Part shown: positions 26,038 to 37,920 of the stretch, piece after piece | How the letters are laid out: every line of letters starts with the position of its first letter | Position numbering within the stretch: position 1 is the stretch's first letter | Source: Rutpela maculata | Lineage: Eukaryota; Arthropoda; Insecta; Coleoptera; Cerambycidae | Direction of reading: 5' to 3' | Assembly: GCA_936432065.2 (NCBI GenBank) | Contig: OW386285.2 | Location: forward strand, 185,256,301-185,320,300 | DNA length: 64,000 nucleotides | Notes under the pieces: generated by a model | Told to the model about the DNA's origin: nothing | The model's database searches: none | The model's input: only the letters and a program-made list of their open reading frames with translations | Position numbers and translations under genes: made by a program

Positions 26038-26345
26038 AAATTTGACATTTTCCTGAATTTTTGATATTTTTCTGAAAAGTGACATTTCTCCGAAAATTTG
26101 ACATTTTTCTGAAAAGTGACTACTCCGAAAATTTGACGTTTTTTCGAAAATTTGACATTTTTCTGAAAAGTGACATTTCTCCGAAAACTTGACATTTCTG
26201 AAAAGTGACATTTTCCGAAAATTTGACATTTTCCTGAATTACTAACATTTTTCTGAAAAGTGACATTTCCCTGAAAATTTGACATTTTTTCGAAAATTTG
26301 ACATTTTTCTGACAAGTGACATTTCTCCGAAAATTTGACATTTTT
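26038..26345. repeat. Tandem array of about 23-bp units
   Basis: Roughly a dozen degenerate units alternate 'gaaaatttgacatttttctg' and 'gaaaagtgacatttctccg'. The derived minus-strand ORFs (repetitive MSNFRKNV-type peptides) are by-products of the array. Confidence 0.9.
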
Positions 26346-26370
26346 TGGAAATTAAAAAAAAATTTCGTGA

Positions 26371-26548
26371 CTCGTCTTGTGCAAATATATCTTTGATATC
26401 ATCATCAGTTCGCCTGTTATAAGAATTTTATGTTTTTATGACGTCATCAGAACATAGGTTTATTTTTAATTCACTCGTATTCCATCCATCTGCAATATTT
26501 CCACCTACGTTTCAAACTTTAATTGGATGTTTCCAATAGGGTTTTCCC
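26371..26548 (+). repeat. Single 151-bp satellite unit
   Basis: The segment matches the units at 37059-37920 in direct orientation, sharing 'tttttaattcactcgtattc' and 'tttaattggatgtttccaat'. It is the left flank of the 10 kb THAP-element block. Confidence 0.8.
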
Positions 26549-26790
26549 AGAAAAAAAAATTATTGCTGAAGTACTTAATTTTACTAATAGTAACAAAAAA
26601 AACTTAAAGTTTGAAAAATATTGAGTTTATTTTAAACAGCCATAAATTAGCGCGTTGTGACGTCAACGCCCTAAAATCCAATAAAAAGTCGGTTACATTG
26701 TTGCATAAGATAGCCATGAAAAATATAAAACATAACCTCTATTTATTGACCGCACTTTTTAATTATTATGAGTTGTAATGGATTATCAAA

Positions 26791-26952
26791 ATGCCTAAAA
26801 AAGTTTGTTTTGTACCTTTGTGTAATAATATTAGTGAAAATGCTCCTTCAATATTATTTTTGACAGTACCACTTAATATTGAAAGACGAAAAAAGTGGTT
26901 TTCTGCTGTAAAATCTAAACAAATATTTCATCTGGGAAAAGATTTGTTATAA
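26791..26952 (+). pseudogene. THAP-domain exon, truncated
   Basis: The 53-codon ORF begins MPKKVCFVPLCNN and includes ERRKKWFSAV. The C-x4-C pair followed by a conserved Trp is the start of a C2CH THAP zinc finger. The later Cys-His pair is missing because of a TAA. A possible donor, CTTTAG/GTAAAT, lies at about 26980. It is either exon 1 of the large element or a separate older THAP fragment. Confidence 0.7.
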
Positions 26953-26984
26953 AAAAATTATTCATCATTTCAAAGTCTACTTTA

Positions 26985-28045
26985 GGTAAATAATCAGCGG
27001 CACCTTAACATATCCCTCTTCCACTTTACTCATTTTGGTCGTAGAATTAATAAAACATAAACCAGAAACTGATAAAATGATAATATTTTCACTCCAAATA
27101 ATCCAAACATCAAAATATAAATAAAGTTTTAGGTTAGTCAACTGTCATCTGATGTGTACCGTCACTGCACAAGCGGGTGAAGGTTAAACCTAAACTACAA
27201 AATTTCAACGTCCGACGCTTTTACGAATAACTTGTGTGGCATTTTTTTAACTGAATTCTGATTGGCCAATATTTACAAGTCCGCTGCCTTAGACCAATCA
27301 CAGTACAAGTAATAAAAGAGGAAATTCTGGGGAGTTTTAGAGGAAAGCTCCTTTAACACACAGTTAGAACCTATTACCAGTTAATTATATCCATAATTTC
27401 ATTGGTTTACCGGGTAGATAATTCTGGCGCGTAAAAATGCCCGTTTTAAAAAGCCCTGAAATTATCAGCAAGTTGTTTTAATGAAATTTTATTTTAACAT
27501 TTTATGTTTACTCCAGTCAATAAAGGAGGTGTAGAGTGCGTGAGCAGGGACCTAAGCAATTCCTTTAGAAAGTTGTTCAGGGTGCTTAGGGAGTGAACAT
27601 ACTGAAAGTCCTGACGTCTAGGAGGTGAGCCGGAGAAAGTCCCACTTTTGTTTTTTTCGCTTATATCTCGAAAACGGTGCGTCGGCGTCGCAGGGAAAAA
27701 TGTTTTTATACCAAATGAAAGCTCATGAAATTCTCTACAACTTTCGTTTTATATATTTTTTTCGAATTCGCAGCCGTTTTCGAGCACACGCTTCGGAAAA
27801 GTGAAAATTTTCGAAAAACAGATTTTTACCTGAAAAATAGAAAATTGTATTTCAAAGATGAAAAAAAAAGTAGGACCTCTGGTGCTTGTAATTGGCACCA
27901 GGGAGTCTCCTACATGTTTCCACCCCCACTCTTGAGCGGGCAGCTCATTTCCAGGCACGAACTTCATAAATTAAACTGGACTTCACAACGCACATATCCC
28001 AAACTAAAGCTCCTGACACCACTTACCATGGTCGCCATGATAGGC
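26985..28045. repeat. Left inverted arm of the THAP transposon
   Basis: About 1.06 kb, inverted relative to 35767-37045. Differences are mostly small indels and substitutions. The ORF at 27725-28060 is not matched as a protein in the other arm. Confidence 0.85.
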
Positions 28046-28369
28046 TGTCAACTTATTTGAGGTTGGCAATACTCTGTAGGAATCTCAACTACCGTAATGT
28101 TGGTTATCGTTATTTTCTAGCGCATTGCCAAATGTTTTATATTTTCAATAAACTTGAATACTTTCACAGTTTAAAAATATACAGTTGGGTCACTTCCCCT
28201 CATTTTTGTCCAAGACCCCCCACTCACGCTATCGACGCGTGGACTACACTCAGTAGCAACGGTGGTTTGTTGACACCGTGTTTCTAACCTAAACGCAAAA
28301 TTAGGTTATTATTTTATTTTGAATGCAAATAGTTAGAAAGTTGTAAAAACCAATACTGTTACTGATAGA

Positions 28370-28457
28370 AAATATCATTCTGCTCCTGGTTGTTCAAGCA
28401 GTACCTGTGCTAGAGTGATCGTTTAATTTTTTCCCGTTTTCCTAAAGTTGAACCAAG
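28370..28457 (+). pseudogene. Second THAP-like exon start with splice donor
   Basis: The plus strand encodes HSAPGCSSSTCA followed, after an in-frame stop/frameshift, by an FFPxF-like stretch ending at CCAAG/GTAAGT. HCSAPGCxN and FHRFPK are typical of THAP exon 1. It lies inside the inverted arms, which fits exon 1 of a P-like transposase. Confidence 0.5.
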
Positions 28458-28459
28458 GT

Positions 28460-29848
28460 AAGTTAAAGTCACCAATAATAATTTTTTTCGTGTTCTTTAT
28501 CGAATTTTGTATTGAATGGACACTTTTTCAATAATTGTGCCCAGTACTCATGTCAGCATTGATAATTTTTGTATCAATTTCTTCTAATTTAGTTAATAAA
28601 GAGCCAAATAATAACAGCTACACGTTTTGCTATTTAAAGACCTGTAGGTAAATAGAAAAGCAAATGTTTTTCATATCATTTTGTAGCCACACTTTTTAGT
28701 ATTAAAAGAAGTTTTTTACTTTGAACAGAAAATTTTATATATGTAGTTTAAATTCATCGAACATATTCAATGATCATGTCGTGAAGTGAATGGTTTGATG
28801 TAAATACTTTGACACATTTGAAAGCAGTAGTTGTTTGTTGGATAAACTGTATTACATATATGTACTTATAATTTTATTAATATAATTTAATATTTGACAG
28901 GTTACTTGTGGAAACAATTCGTAGATAAATCTTAAGATAATAAATACAGTTCAGAAAAATGCTGTGTTCAACAATTTGGGTATGCAGTGTGCATTTCAAA
29001 AACGAGTATGCAAGACGATTCATATAAAAATGATGCATTACCTCCATTGTTTCGTCTTGGTGAGTATACCTATTAAATAAATATAAAAATATGATTTGAT
29101 GTTTTTGATGAGCACGATTATTTATTTCATAAGTATGTAGTAAAAAATAGAAAAAAATCATTATTCAGTTTGTAAAATATAGTTGTTATAATAATTTTCG
29201 TTTTTTAGAGAATTCATTTATTCAAAATTTGCAATATAAATATAAATAAAAAAAGTGAACTACAATAATTTTTAGTTAAAAAATCATTTCGCTTTGTATT
29301 CTTATTTTCTATTTGTTAGTTACCTACTTAGGAACATATTTTTATTAAAAATAATGTTTTATTTTACAGAATAATCCATACAAAGTAAGGATGACCATCG
29401 TCTAATAACCTCAACGTCTCGTTTAGAAGATATAAGCCATCAAGTGTTTTACTTTAGTAATAGGTACCAACTTGCTTTATCATCACTTGCAATTTGTACT
29501 CTCGTCTTTTATTACATTTGTCACGTATGTAGGTAAATATAAATAGAAATATTTTTAAAATGTGTTATATTCTTAATTTTAATAAAATAGTCGTAATATT
29601 TAATTGAAAAAAAAATACAAACTCCTGATTGTTAAGTTTCATAATACTTTATATACTTTATGTTTATATTTATTGATGGTTTCTCACTGTATTATATTAT
29701 TATATATCCATCTATTATATTTTTCTTACTTATTTGTTAATCATTCATTAGCAAATATAGAATTAATCTGTTATTAAATAATGTTTATAATATATTTATT
29801 GGAAATTGATATGTGATTATAGTTTTCAATAGTTATTTATTTATCTAA
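28460..29848. other. Probable intron or degraded interior
   Basis: AT-rich sequence with no recognised domain. The 94-codon minus-strand ORF at 28877-29161 has no family features. Confidence 0.45.
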
Positions 29849-30343
29849 CCCCGCTATGAAATATTAAATTTTAAATGCATTTTTGACGTTACGAAATGTC
29901 ACATTTTTCATAACTGTCAGTTTCCAGTTTCATTACATAGTGATGTAATGAATTTTTTTTCCTATTTTAAAGCGGGATTAGATAAAATTTTGTAACGTTA
30001 TGCAAAAGTAATTTTATTTGGCTAATGTAATTTGCAAAACTCGCTCTCTTGGCTCGCTTGTTTTGGCAAATATTACATTCGTCAAATAAAATTAGTCTTT
30101 TTTATAACTGGTTACGTAAATAACTATTTTGTAACCAGTTATGAAAATTACTTTTTCATAATGTGTTAAGTACAAAATTTTATCCAATCCCGCTTTAAAA
30201 TAGAAAGGAAATGACAGAAATCAATTACGTAAAAATTCATTACATCATTAGTTCAGTAATGCAACTGAAAACTGACAATTATGAAAAATGTGACATTTCA
30301 TAACGTCAAAAATGCATTTAAAATTTGACATTTCATAACGGGG
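29849..30343. mobile_element. Foldback MITE, 495 bp
   Basis: The ends CCCCGCTATGAAAT and its near complement bound two imperfect inverted arms sharing 'tttttgacgttacgaaatgt' and 'attttaaagcgggattagat'. The centre has a second hairpin (TAACTGGTTACG). No target duplication is obvious and there is no ORF. Confidence 0.8.
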
Positions 30344-30912
30344 GAAGAAATATAAATATTTTGAATAAAAATTTATTTATTTATTTAAGAGGTGCTTTTT
30401 AGGTCCCACTTAAAAAAAAAACACTCAGATTTTACTTACTTTATTTTATAAATTATTTTGTTAACAGATAATTAATAAAATAACATACCAGCATAAATTT
30501 ACATAAATCTCAAAATACATATATTTTTTCCATGCAAATTAAGTATTAAATAAATAAAAAACTAAGTCTAAAACTTTATACATTTATGTTTGTTTAGAAA
30601 GCAAATACTTATTTAATTTTAATTAACTATAGCTATAGATCTATGTCTACTGTATAACCCACCATTAAACAAATTTGTGTGATTAAAATATATTAGAAAA
30701 GTAACAAAGTACTACAGTACTGATAAGAAATTACAATAAGAAACTAATACAACAGTAAATTTTCTAAATTTACATACCATTATTTTGTTATTACTATAAG
30801 TACAAAATGTATTTAAAATCATATATATGTCACTGACGTATCCAGGATTTTCATTCGGGGGGTCCGAACATTTTTTGTAAGTAAATTATGTATTGTTATG
30901 TAGCTTTCGAAC

Positions 30913-31562
30913 AAAGGACCCAGCACAATTCTTATGTAAATTGGCGTCCAGTCAAATTGGCTGAATTTTTAATATATTTTAGATTTCGACTTTCTGATCA
31001 AAGGATCTCATGAACCCAACTCGATACTATGTCGAGTTTCCGAGATACTGCTCAAGAAATGTACAAGAATGACCTTTTGTACAATTTAAATAATTTCGAA
31101 TTCATAATTTTATTCATACATTTTATATTGTGATTCGTTCTAATAGCCCTTTCTAATATTTTACACTAAAAAATTTGTTGTTTTAATAAAAATAGCGTAG
31201 AAAAAATTAAAGTTTGAAGAATTTTGATGAAAGCGCCGGGAAATCTGTATAAAACTAACAAGTGAAAATGATATTTAGTCAAATTGGCTAAAACATTTTT
31301 TACATAAAGTATGTGTCTTCCTGATCAAAAAACTTTCGGAAATTGCTTCTTTGACCTCTTTGACCAATACCCTATAAATGAATTAAAAGTTCGACAAGAT
31401 ACAGAATTTTACAAGAATTTATAGTTATATCTCGTAAACTAGACATAGGATCGAGTTGGACCCATGAGAGCTTTTCATCAGAAAGTTGATATCTACAATA
31501 TATTAAAAAATCAGCCAATTTGACTGTACGCCAATTTACATAAGAAATGTGCGGGGTCCTTT
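30913..31562. mobile_element. Foldback MITE with AAAGGACCC ends
   Basis: The ends are AAAGGACCC and GGGTCCTTT. Arms of about 140 bp share 'cttatgtaaattggcgt' and 'cagtcaaattggctga'. It has the same end motif and general design as 37919-39143, suggesting one superfamily. No coding capacity. Confidence 0.75.
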
Positions 31563-31571
31563 AGGTAAACT

Positions 31572-32916
31572 CAGAGATGGGTAAACTCCCGGAGTTTTGA
31601 TTACTCCGAAAGTTTCCAGGAAGCTTTCCTGGAAACTTTCGATTGGGAATATTCAGAGTCTATTTTATGGTGAAATCTGATTCGTGATGATCTAAGCTTC
31701 ATTTTGATACCAAATAAGTGCATATAAATATATTATTTACATTAATTTTACAGACTTTTACCAAATAACTGATATTATACCGTGCGTGTAATTTCCCATT
31801 AGGCATGTACATTCACATAGCGCGAGAGATTTGACAACACCGGCTGCCGTAAATTCGTCCGTTGGTGGAGCATTCCAGCTCTGTTATTTCATTGCAGCCA
31901 GCTGGCACGCGCGATGTTGTAATTCTTCTCCCCATGCCTAGCCCGCGACTACACACACGGTATGACACCCGCTATATATGCCGTGCTATATGAACAATAT
32001 GGAGCAATTGGGTGGTTACTCAGTAATTTGTTTTGTTTGAGTTATTAAATAATTAAATATAAATAAAATAATTTATAGAATGTGATAAATATGTGGATTA
32101 TAAAATTAAAAATGTATGTAAATGTCATATGTAGGTAAGTCATAACTCCTATTTTGTGCAGAAACGGAAATGTAGAAGGCAAGACAGAAATATGATCTAA
32201 ATATCATATTATAGTTATATTGAATTAAAAGTGTAAAACAAATAAATAAAATAATAAATAAATGTTTATTTAATTTTAAATTTTAACACTTAAAAAAATA
32301 ATAACAAGAAAATTATATCAAAATAAATTAAACCATCCACTATAACACAACATAATTTTATTAAAATAAAACTAAAACTATTAAATATTTTATAATTTGT
32401 AAAAAAAATAAAAGTATATTTCTTTTTAATCATGTTCGTTTTTAATATAACAGAAAAAAATGCTAGATATTATTCATCGAGAAGCGATAGTGCGGGTAAA
32501 CGGTAAACAAATAAACGTAACTTATCATATGTCTGTCAACTCATCCTTGATCATAGCCAATAGCACGAAATTAGAGAAATTCAGTGCCAATGGTAATAAT
32601 CCGAGTGGTGACCATATGAAACCCTACATCATCAAACATACGATTAATTTTTGATAATTTCGAAAGAATATCAACAAATTAAAACTGGATTTCTGGCGTT
32701 TGAGGTTATGTTAGATCATCGTGGCGGCAATTTCAAATTTATGAAAACAACTGTAAATATTCGTGAAAAATTTGGAAACTTTCCCGGAATTTTGGAAACT
32801 TTCGGAATATTTAAATATTTTAAAGGAAACTTTCATTTTTATCAAAACTCCGTTCCGGAAACTTCCGAAAATTTCCTGGAAACTTTCCAATGGAAAGTTT
32901 CCTTGACCCATCTCTG
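31572..32916. mobile_element. hAT-type non-autonomous element, 8-bp duplication
   Basis: The ends are CAGAGATGGGT and ACCCATCTCTG-like, the CAGNG form usual for hAT elements. Flanks 31564-31571 and 32917-32924 are both GGTAAACT, a perfect 8-bp duplication. The same 8-mer also occurs just inside the left end, which slightly weakens the case. Subterminal 'ggaaactttc' words are repeated at both ends, as expected of transposase-binding sites. Internal ORFs (32460-32654, 32651-32998) show no transposase features. Confidence 0.85.
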
Positions 32917-33446
32917 GGTAAACTATTCAAAAACTTATATTTCAAGTAACTGGCAACTATGCGATTTAACGTGTAATTTCTGCTATATTTTTCCCTAATA
33001 AATTATTCTAGATTTATTTTTATTTTTAACTTATTATCAAAAGTTTGCCTATGCTCTCATTCTTCATAAAAATTTTCTTCGTGTCCTCCAATTCCATTCA
33101 TAATGAACCCAAAATGTCCCAGCTGCTGATAAATCTGTAATATATTCCAACAGTAATAAGGAAAAATGAACAATTATACAATTATAATGTTACATAACTA
33201 ACTAAAAATAGATCTGTTTTGAACTTGACAAAATACACGAAAAATTATTCAGAGTTCAATAATGGATTTTTGTGAATGTTGCAAATTACCCTCAACTGAT
33301 TGTTAATTTTGAAATGAAGCACCCAAAGCGAGAGGGTTAATCCCTATGCAATATGGTGTACCTAGATATCGTCAATTAAATACTTAACGGGAAACATGTC
33401 CACATAAATTAGACCATGAATCTCTTGTAGAACAGATATGATAAAA

Positions 33447-33625
33447 TATCGGTACAGTAGTGCAGCGGGCCAAAGCCCGTACGATAAGAGCTCACTTGGC
33501 CACATGGTTTATAGTGTATTGGGTTTGATCCCAGTTCTGATGCTTGCAATGTCGGTGGATAATGGATGACCTAGGCTTTGGCCTTGAGAGTTGTGTATAT
33601 ATGTATGTATATGTTTTATGCTTAA
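33447..33625 (+). mobile_element. tRNA-derived SINE
   Basis: A Box A match TAGTGCAGCGGG (33458-33469) and a Box B match GGTTTGATCCC (33522-33532) are spaced as in tRNA genes. A non-tRNA body and a GTATATATGTATG-type tail follow. No intact tRNA cloverleaf is formed. Confidence 0.65.
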
Positions 33626-34735
33626 TATTCAAAAAAATAGGAAGAGAATATAAAAAAACACTAGACAAATTAGACTATGAAGCACCGAAAGTACCTGGAG
33701 AATGAGATACCATAAGAAAAATTCCAGCGGTTGACTGTTTACCAAAGCTGATTTTATACTACTCCTGATTTAAGTATAGTAGAGATTAATAATTTTTAAA
33801 AATGTGATGAATTTTGTTGAGCTGCGATTTATCGTATATTATTATAGAAAGGGCAAAACATCAATTTTTTTTGGTCAATTTATATATTAATATATAAAAT
33901 ACTCCTATTACCAAATATTTTGGTACAATTACACATACCTCAACCACATTTCTGATTACTTTCGATACTCTTCAAATAAGAATTTATGATACCTAAAAAA
34001 TATTAAGATTCGATTTTTGATGTCAAAATAGTGGTTTATTTATTTATCGTACAATAATAAACTACAAGTTCTTAAATTATTTAAGAATAAATTTAATAAC
34101 ATACCTGGTATAAGCTCAGTTTCCAATACAATTTTTAGAGTCCTACGAATTTCATTAACATTGTTTGATTCTTGCCTTTATAGTATATATTATGTAGCAC
34201 CATGAGAATATTTATTGTTAAATATTCAAATTATTTGCATTTTGTATTCTGATTATTTACAACATAACCAACAAATTTGACAAGCCACAGTGACATTTCA
34301 CCACGGGTCTAGCATCTTTAGTTGCTCGATTTTAAAATTGGCGCGTTCCCCTACATGCGCGTGGACTACACCCACTCGTCCTGGACTAGACATAAAAAAC
34401 GAAACCAAGGTCCACCGAAGTCCATAATGAAAAAATAGAGTGGGTATACTGTATATTCCTATACTGTGATACTTTTCTCCCAAAATGCTACTTCATCTTC
34501 TCTAATAACAAGAAATTTATTCATAATGTGAGATTACTACAATACTTAGAGTAAGATATCATAAGAAGTACCTACTCATTGATACTCTCATTTTAATGAA
34601 ATTATTTCTAAAATCTGGCAATCATTTGCCTATCAATAACTAACGAGATAATACTAGATTAAATCTGACAAGATCGCCTTTGTACTTTGTTTACTATGTC
34701 GAGAACTGTTTTCAAAAGTGTTTAATGCTTTTTAG
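33626..34735. other. Degraded interior of the THAP transposon
   Basis: No recognised feature apart from AT-rich sequence and, at its right end, a pyrimidine-rich acceptor-like tract before 34735. Confidence 0.45.
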
Positions 34736-35171
34736 AAGTTATGTCACAAAGTTTGGATAAAGAGTGTTTTTTTCTAACATTAGATTTTACACGTGTAAAA
34801 AACAGAGGAGGTTTATTAATATTTGCATCTATGGGTGTTAGATATATGAAGATATGTATGTCATAAAATCGAGAGAAAAATACAATTAATCTCGAAATTA
34901 TGTGACAATATTTTACCTGTTAACGATAATTTCATTAAAAAGCTGCTAAAGGAAAGTCATTATTTTATAGAAAATTACAGTATTTTCATATCATTAAATG
35001 AGAAAGTTTTTGGAAATGCATTTGAGGTACAAAAAAATTTTAATTGAAAAAATTATAAGTCTATATGGTTCTATCAGAGTACCTAGTATCACTAAGAAAA
35101 TATATGAAATTGTTTCTGGTGAAAACATTCGAAAAACATTAAGTAAATTAATCATATTTAAACATCAATAA
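34736..35171 (+). pseudogene. P-element/THAP9-type transposase, C-terminal remnant
   Basis: After an acceptor-like TTTTTAG the frame reads FTRVKNRGGLLIFASMGV, then breaks at a TAA near 34863. A second segment (SKLCDNILPVNDNF) follows, and a third, in another frame, ends NIRKTLSKLIIFKHQ before TAA. NRGGL and the final short basic motif with KL-x-LF-x-x-Q are typical of the C-terminus of THAP/P-type transposases. Two frame breaks make it a pseudogene. Family assignment rests on motif memory. Confidence 0.7.
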
Positions 35172-35221
35172 GGGCGAGCGTAGATGCATCTTCACTCTGT
35201 ATGTGTCTCGATACTCCAGTG

Positions 35222-35281
35222 AAGCAACGTGCAGCGTGGTTAGTACTTCGATGGGTGAAATCCATCTTGGGAAACACAGCG
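35222..35281 (+). repeat. 5S rRNA-like segment
   Basis: 'agcgtggttagtacttcgat' followed by 'ttgggaaacacagcg' matches the internal-control and 3' part of 5S rRNA (box A-like AAGC, then the GTGGTTAGTACTT and TTGGGAA blocks). The 5' third of 5S is not recognisable. It could be the head of a 5S-derived SINE or a 5S pseudogene fragment. The 60-codon ORF across it is coincidental. Confidence 0.65.
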
Positions 35282-35766
35282 ATCTCATCCCACCTTCTAC
35301 CGGCTTGTATATCAGGGTACGTGGAAGCTATGTCATTTCAAAATGAGGATTACGTAGTGGATATACCATCCTTCGGAGGGTAAAGCAGGCGGTCCCTTGT
35401 TTATTAAATGTTAGGCAAGTAAGAGATCCCTACTCTCCTTTAGAGAAGAGGTTCGGCAAAATTTTAAGGTTGGGGGTATTATATTACACAATGATATATC
35501 CCAAGAGACGTAAAATAATGTTTTTAGTTGATAAATTCCATTTTATTGTCATGAACCTAATTGATTTTTCTGTATTACAATGAAAACGTGTATTTTAATT
35601 ATATTTAAATAAGATTATATTTGTTATATGAAGAGACTTTTTTACTAAACTGAAAATTCGCAAAAAAACGTTCATTTCTCCAATATTCAACTTATTGGTA
35701 AATAATGAAAACGTTTTCAATCCGTCCCTGACTTTAGGCAAAAATTCTAAAAGACGGATCTGAAAA

Positions 35767-37045
35767 CCTATCATGGCGGCCAGCATGGGGTGTGTAAAGT
35801 TTGGACCGTATGTGAGGTCCAGTTTAATTTATGAAGTTCGTGTTCCCAGGCCACTGCTGCTCTTGTTGGTAGGTGCGCCAGGAATGCTGTTTAGCTGCGC
35901 TCTCAGTTGGTGGGAGGAAGCTGATGTCAGGCTTAATATTGGAAGCGGTACTGGTTGAGGGAGGTCTGTCTTGCTGGTGCCTCATACTATTTGAAGAAAC
36001 AAATCTTCCCAGCCTCTTCAACCTCGCCTTAAGTAGAGGAGGGGTTGTAAAAGATCACTGCCGCTTTCTTGATGATTTTTGACTTATGTACAATTTTGAG
36101 AATCCCACCTTGCTTTTCCTTAAAGTTGAAGAGGTAAAAATCTGTTTTTCGAAAATTTTCACTTTTCCAGAGCGTGTAGATCGAAAACGGTTGCGAATTC
36201 GAAAAAAGTATATAAAATGAAAGTTGTAAAGAATTTCATGAGCTTTCATTTTGTATAAGAAAATTTTTCCCTGCGATGCACCATTTTAGAGATATAAGCA
36301 AAAAACCCAAAAGTGGGACTTTCTTTGTCCCCCCCTCCGGCTCACCTCCTAGACGTCAGGACTTTCAGTATGTTCACTCCCTAAACACCCTGAACAACTT
36401 TCTAAAGTAATCGCTTAGGTCCCTGCTCACACATTCTACACCACCCTTTAGATCATTCGTGACTGGACTAGTTGTGAAAATGATATAATAAAACATTCTA
36501 TTAATTTACAACAATTTACTTTTCTAATAATAATTACTTCTAAGAAAATATCATTAAAACAACTTGCTGATAATTTCAGGGCTTTTTAAAACGGGCATTT
36601 TTACGCGCCAGAATTACGTATCTACCCGGAAAACCAATGAAATTAGGGATATAATTAGCTGGTAATAGGTTCTAACTGTGTGTTAAAGGAGCTTTCCTCT
36701 AAAACTCCTCAGAATTTCCTCTTTTATTGCTTGTACTGTGATTGGTCTAAGGCAGCGGACTTGTAAATATTGGCCAATCAGAATCCAGATAAAAAAATGC
36801 CACACAAGTTATTCGTAAAAGCGTCGGACGTTGAAATTTTGTAGTTTAGGTTTAACCTTCACCCGCTTGTGCAGTGACGGTACACATCAGATGACAGTTG
36901 ACTAACCTAAAACATTATTTATATTTTGATGTTTGGATTATTTGCAGTGAAAATATTATCATTTTATCGGTTTCTGGTTTATGTTTTATTAACTCTATGA
37001 CCAAAATGAGTAAAGTGGAAGAGAGATATGTTAAGGTGCCGCTGA
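35767..37045. repeat. Right inverted arm of the THAP transposon
   Basis: Inverted copy of 26985-28045, about 1.28 kb. It carries extra sequence near 35850-36080 with no counterpart in the left arm. Confidence 0.85.
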
Positions 37046-37058
37046 TAATTTACCTATT

Positions 37059-37920
37059 GTTAAGTCGATATCTACATCAGTTCGCCCTTTGTAAGAATTT
37101 TTCTTATTTGTGATGCCATGTGACGTAGGAGTATTATTAATTCACTTGTATTCCGTCCGTCTACAATATTTCTACCTACGTTTCAAATTTCAATTCGATA
37201 CCTCCAACCGTTAAGTCGATATTTGTACCAGTTCGTCTGCTGTAAGATTTTTTCTTATTTGTGATGTCATATGACGTAGGTGTATTTTTAATTCACTCTT
37301 ATTCCATCCATCTACAATATTTCCACCTACGTTTCAAACTTCAATTGGATGTTTCCAATTGTTAAGTCGATATTTGCACCAGTTCGACTTTTGTAAGAAT
37401 TTTTCTTATTTGTGATGTCATGTGACATAGGTATATTTTTAATTCACTCGTATTCCGTCCATCTACAATATTTTCATCTACGTTTCAAACTTTAATTGGA
37501 TGTTTCCAATAGTTAAGTCGATATCTGCACCAGCTTGTAAGAATTTTTCTTATTTGTGACGTCATGTGGATGTAGATGTATTATTAATTCACTTGTATTC
37601 CGTCCGTCTACAATATTTCCACCCACATTTCAAATTTTAATTGGATGTTTCCAATCGTTAAGTCAATATCTGTGCCAGTTCGCCTATTGTAAGAATTTTT
37701 CTTATTTGTGACGTCATGTAGACGTCACATTTATTCCGTCCATTTACAATATTTCCATCTATGTTTCAAATTTCAATTCAATAACTCCAACCATTAAGCC
37801 GATATCTGTACCAGTTCGTCTGTTGTAATAATTTTTCATTTTTGGAACCTCATGTGACGTAGATGTATTATTAATTCACTCGTAATCCGTCCGTCTACAA
37901 TATTTATACCTACATTTCAA
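37059..37920 (+). repeat. 151-bp tandem satellite, six units
   Basis: Units start with 'gttaagtcgatat' near 37059, 37210, 37361, 37512, 37657 and 37793 (the last variant). They share 'agaatttttcttatttgtga' and 'ttcactcgtattccgtcc'. The array is broken at 37919 by a foldback element and continues briefly at 39141. Confidence 0.9.

Larger units (their letters stand above)
26549..37057 (+). mobile_element. P-element-like (THAP) transposon block with kilobase inverted arms
   Basis: Inverted arms lie at about 26985-28045 and 35767-37045, sharing 'gccgctgataatttacc', 'gctttcctctaaaactcc' and 'ggtccagtttaatttatgaa'-type sequence. Between them, on the plus strand, are a THAP-like exon (28370) and a C-terminal transposase remnant (34736-35171). 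Satellite units stop at 26548 and resume at 37059, so the whole block appears to interrupt the satellite. The left outer 436 bp have no counterpart on the right. P-type transposases are known to have N-terminal THAP domains. The copy is old, nested with other elements and inactive. Confidence 0.7.

Noticed and set aside
25959..26341. Overlapping minus-strand ORFs with MSNFRK-type repeats
   Set aside because: They are by-products of the 23-bp tandem array.
26038..26345. CRISPR-like alternation of repeat and spacer
   Set aside because: Units are contiguous and degenerate with no unique spacers, and the genome is eukaryotic.
32460..32998. ORFs of 64 and 115 codons within the hAT-type element
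   Set aside because: No transposase motif, and the second crosses the element boundary into flanking DNA.
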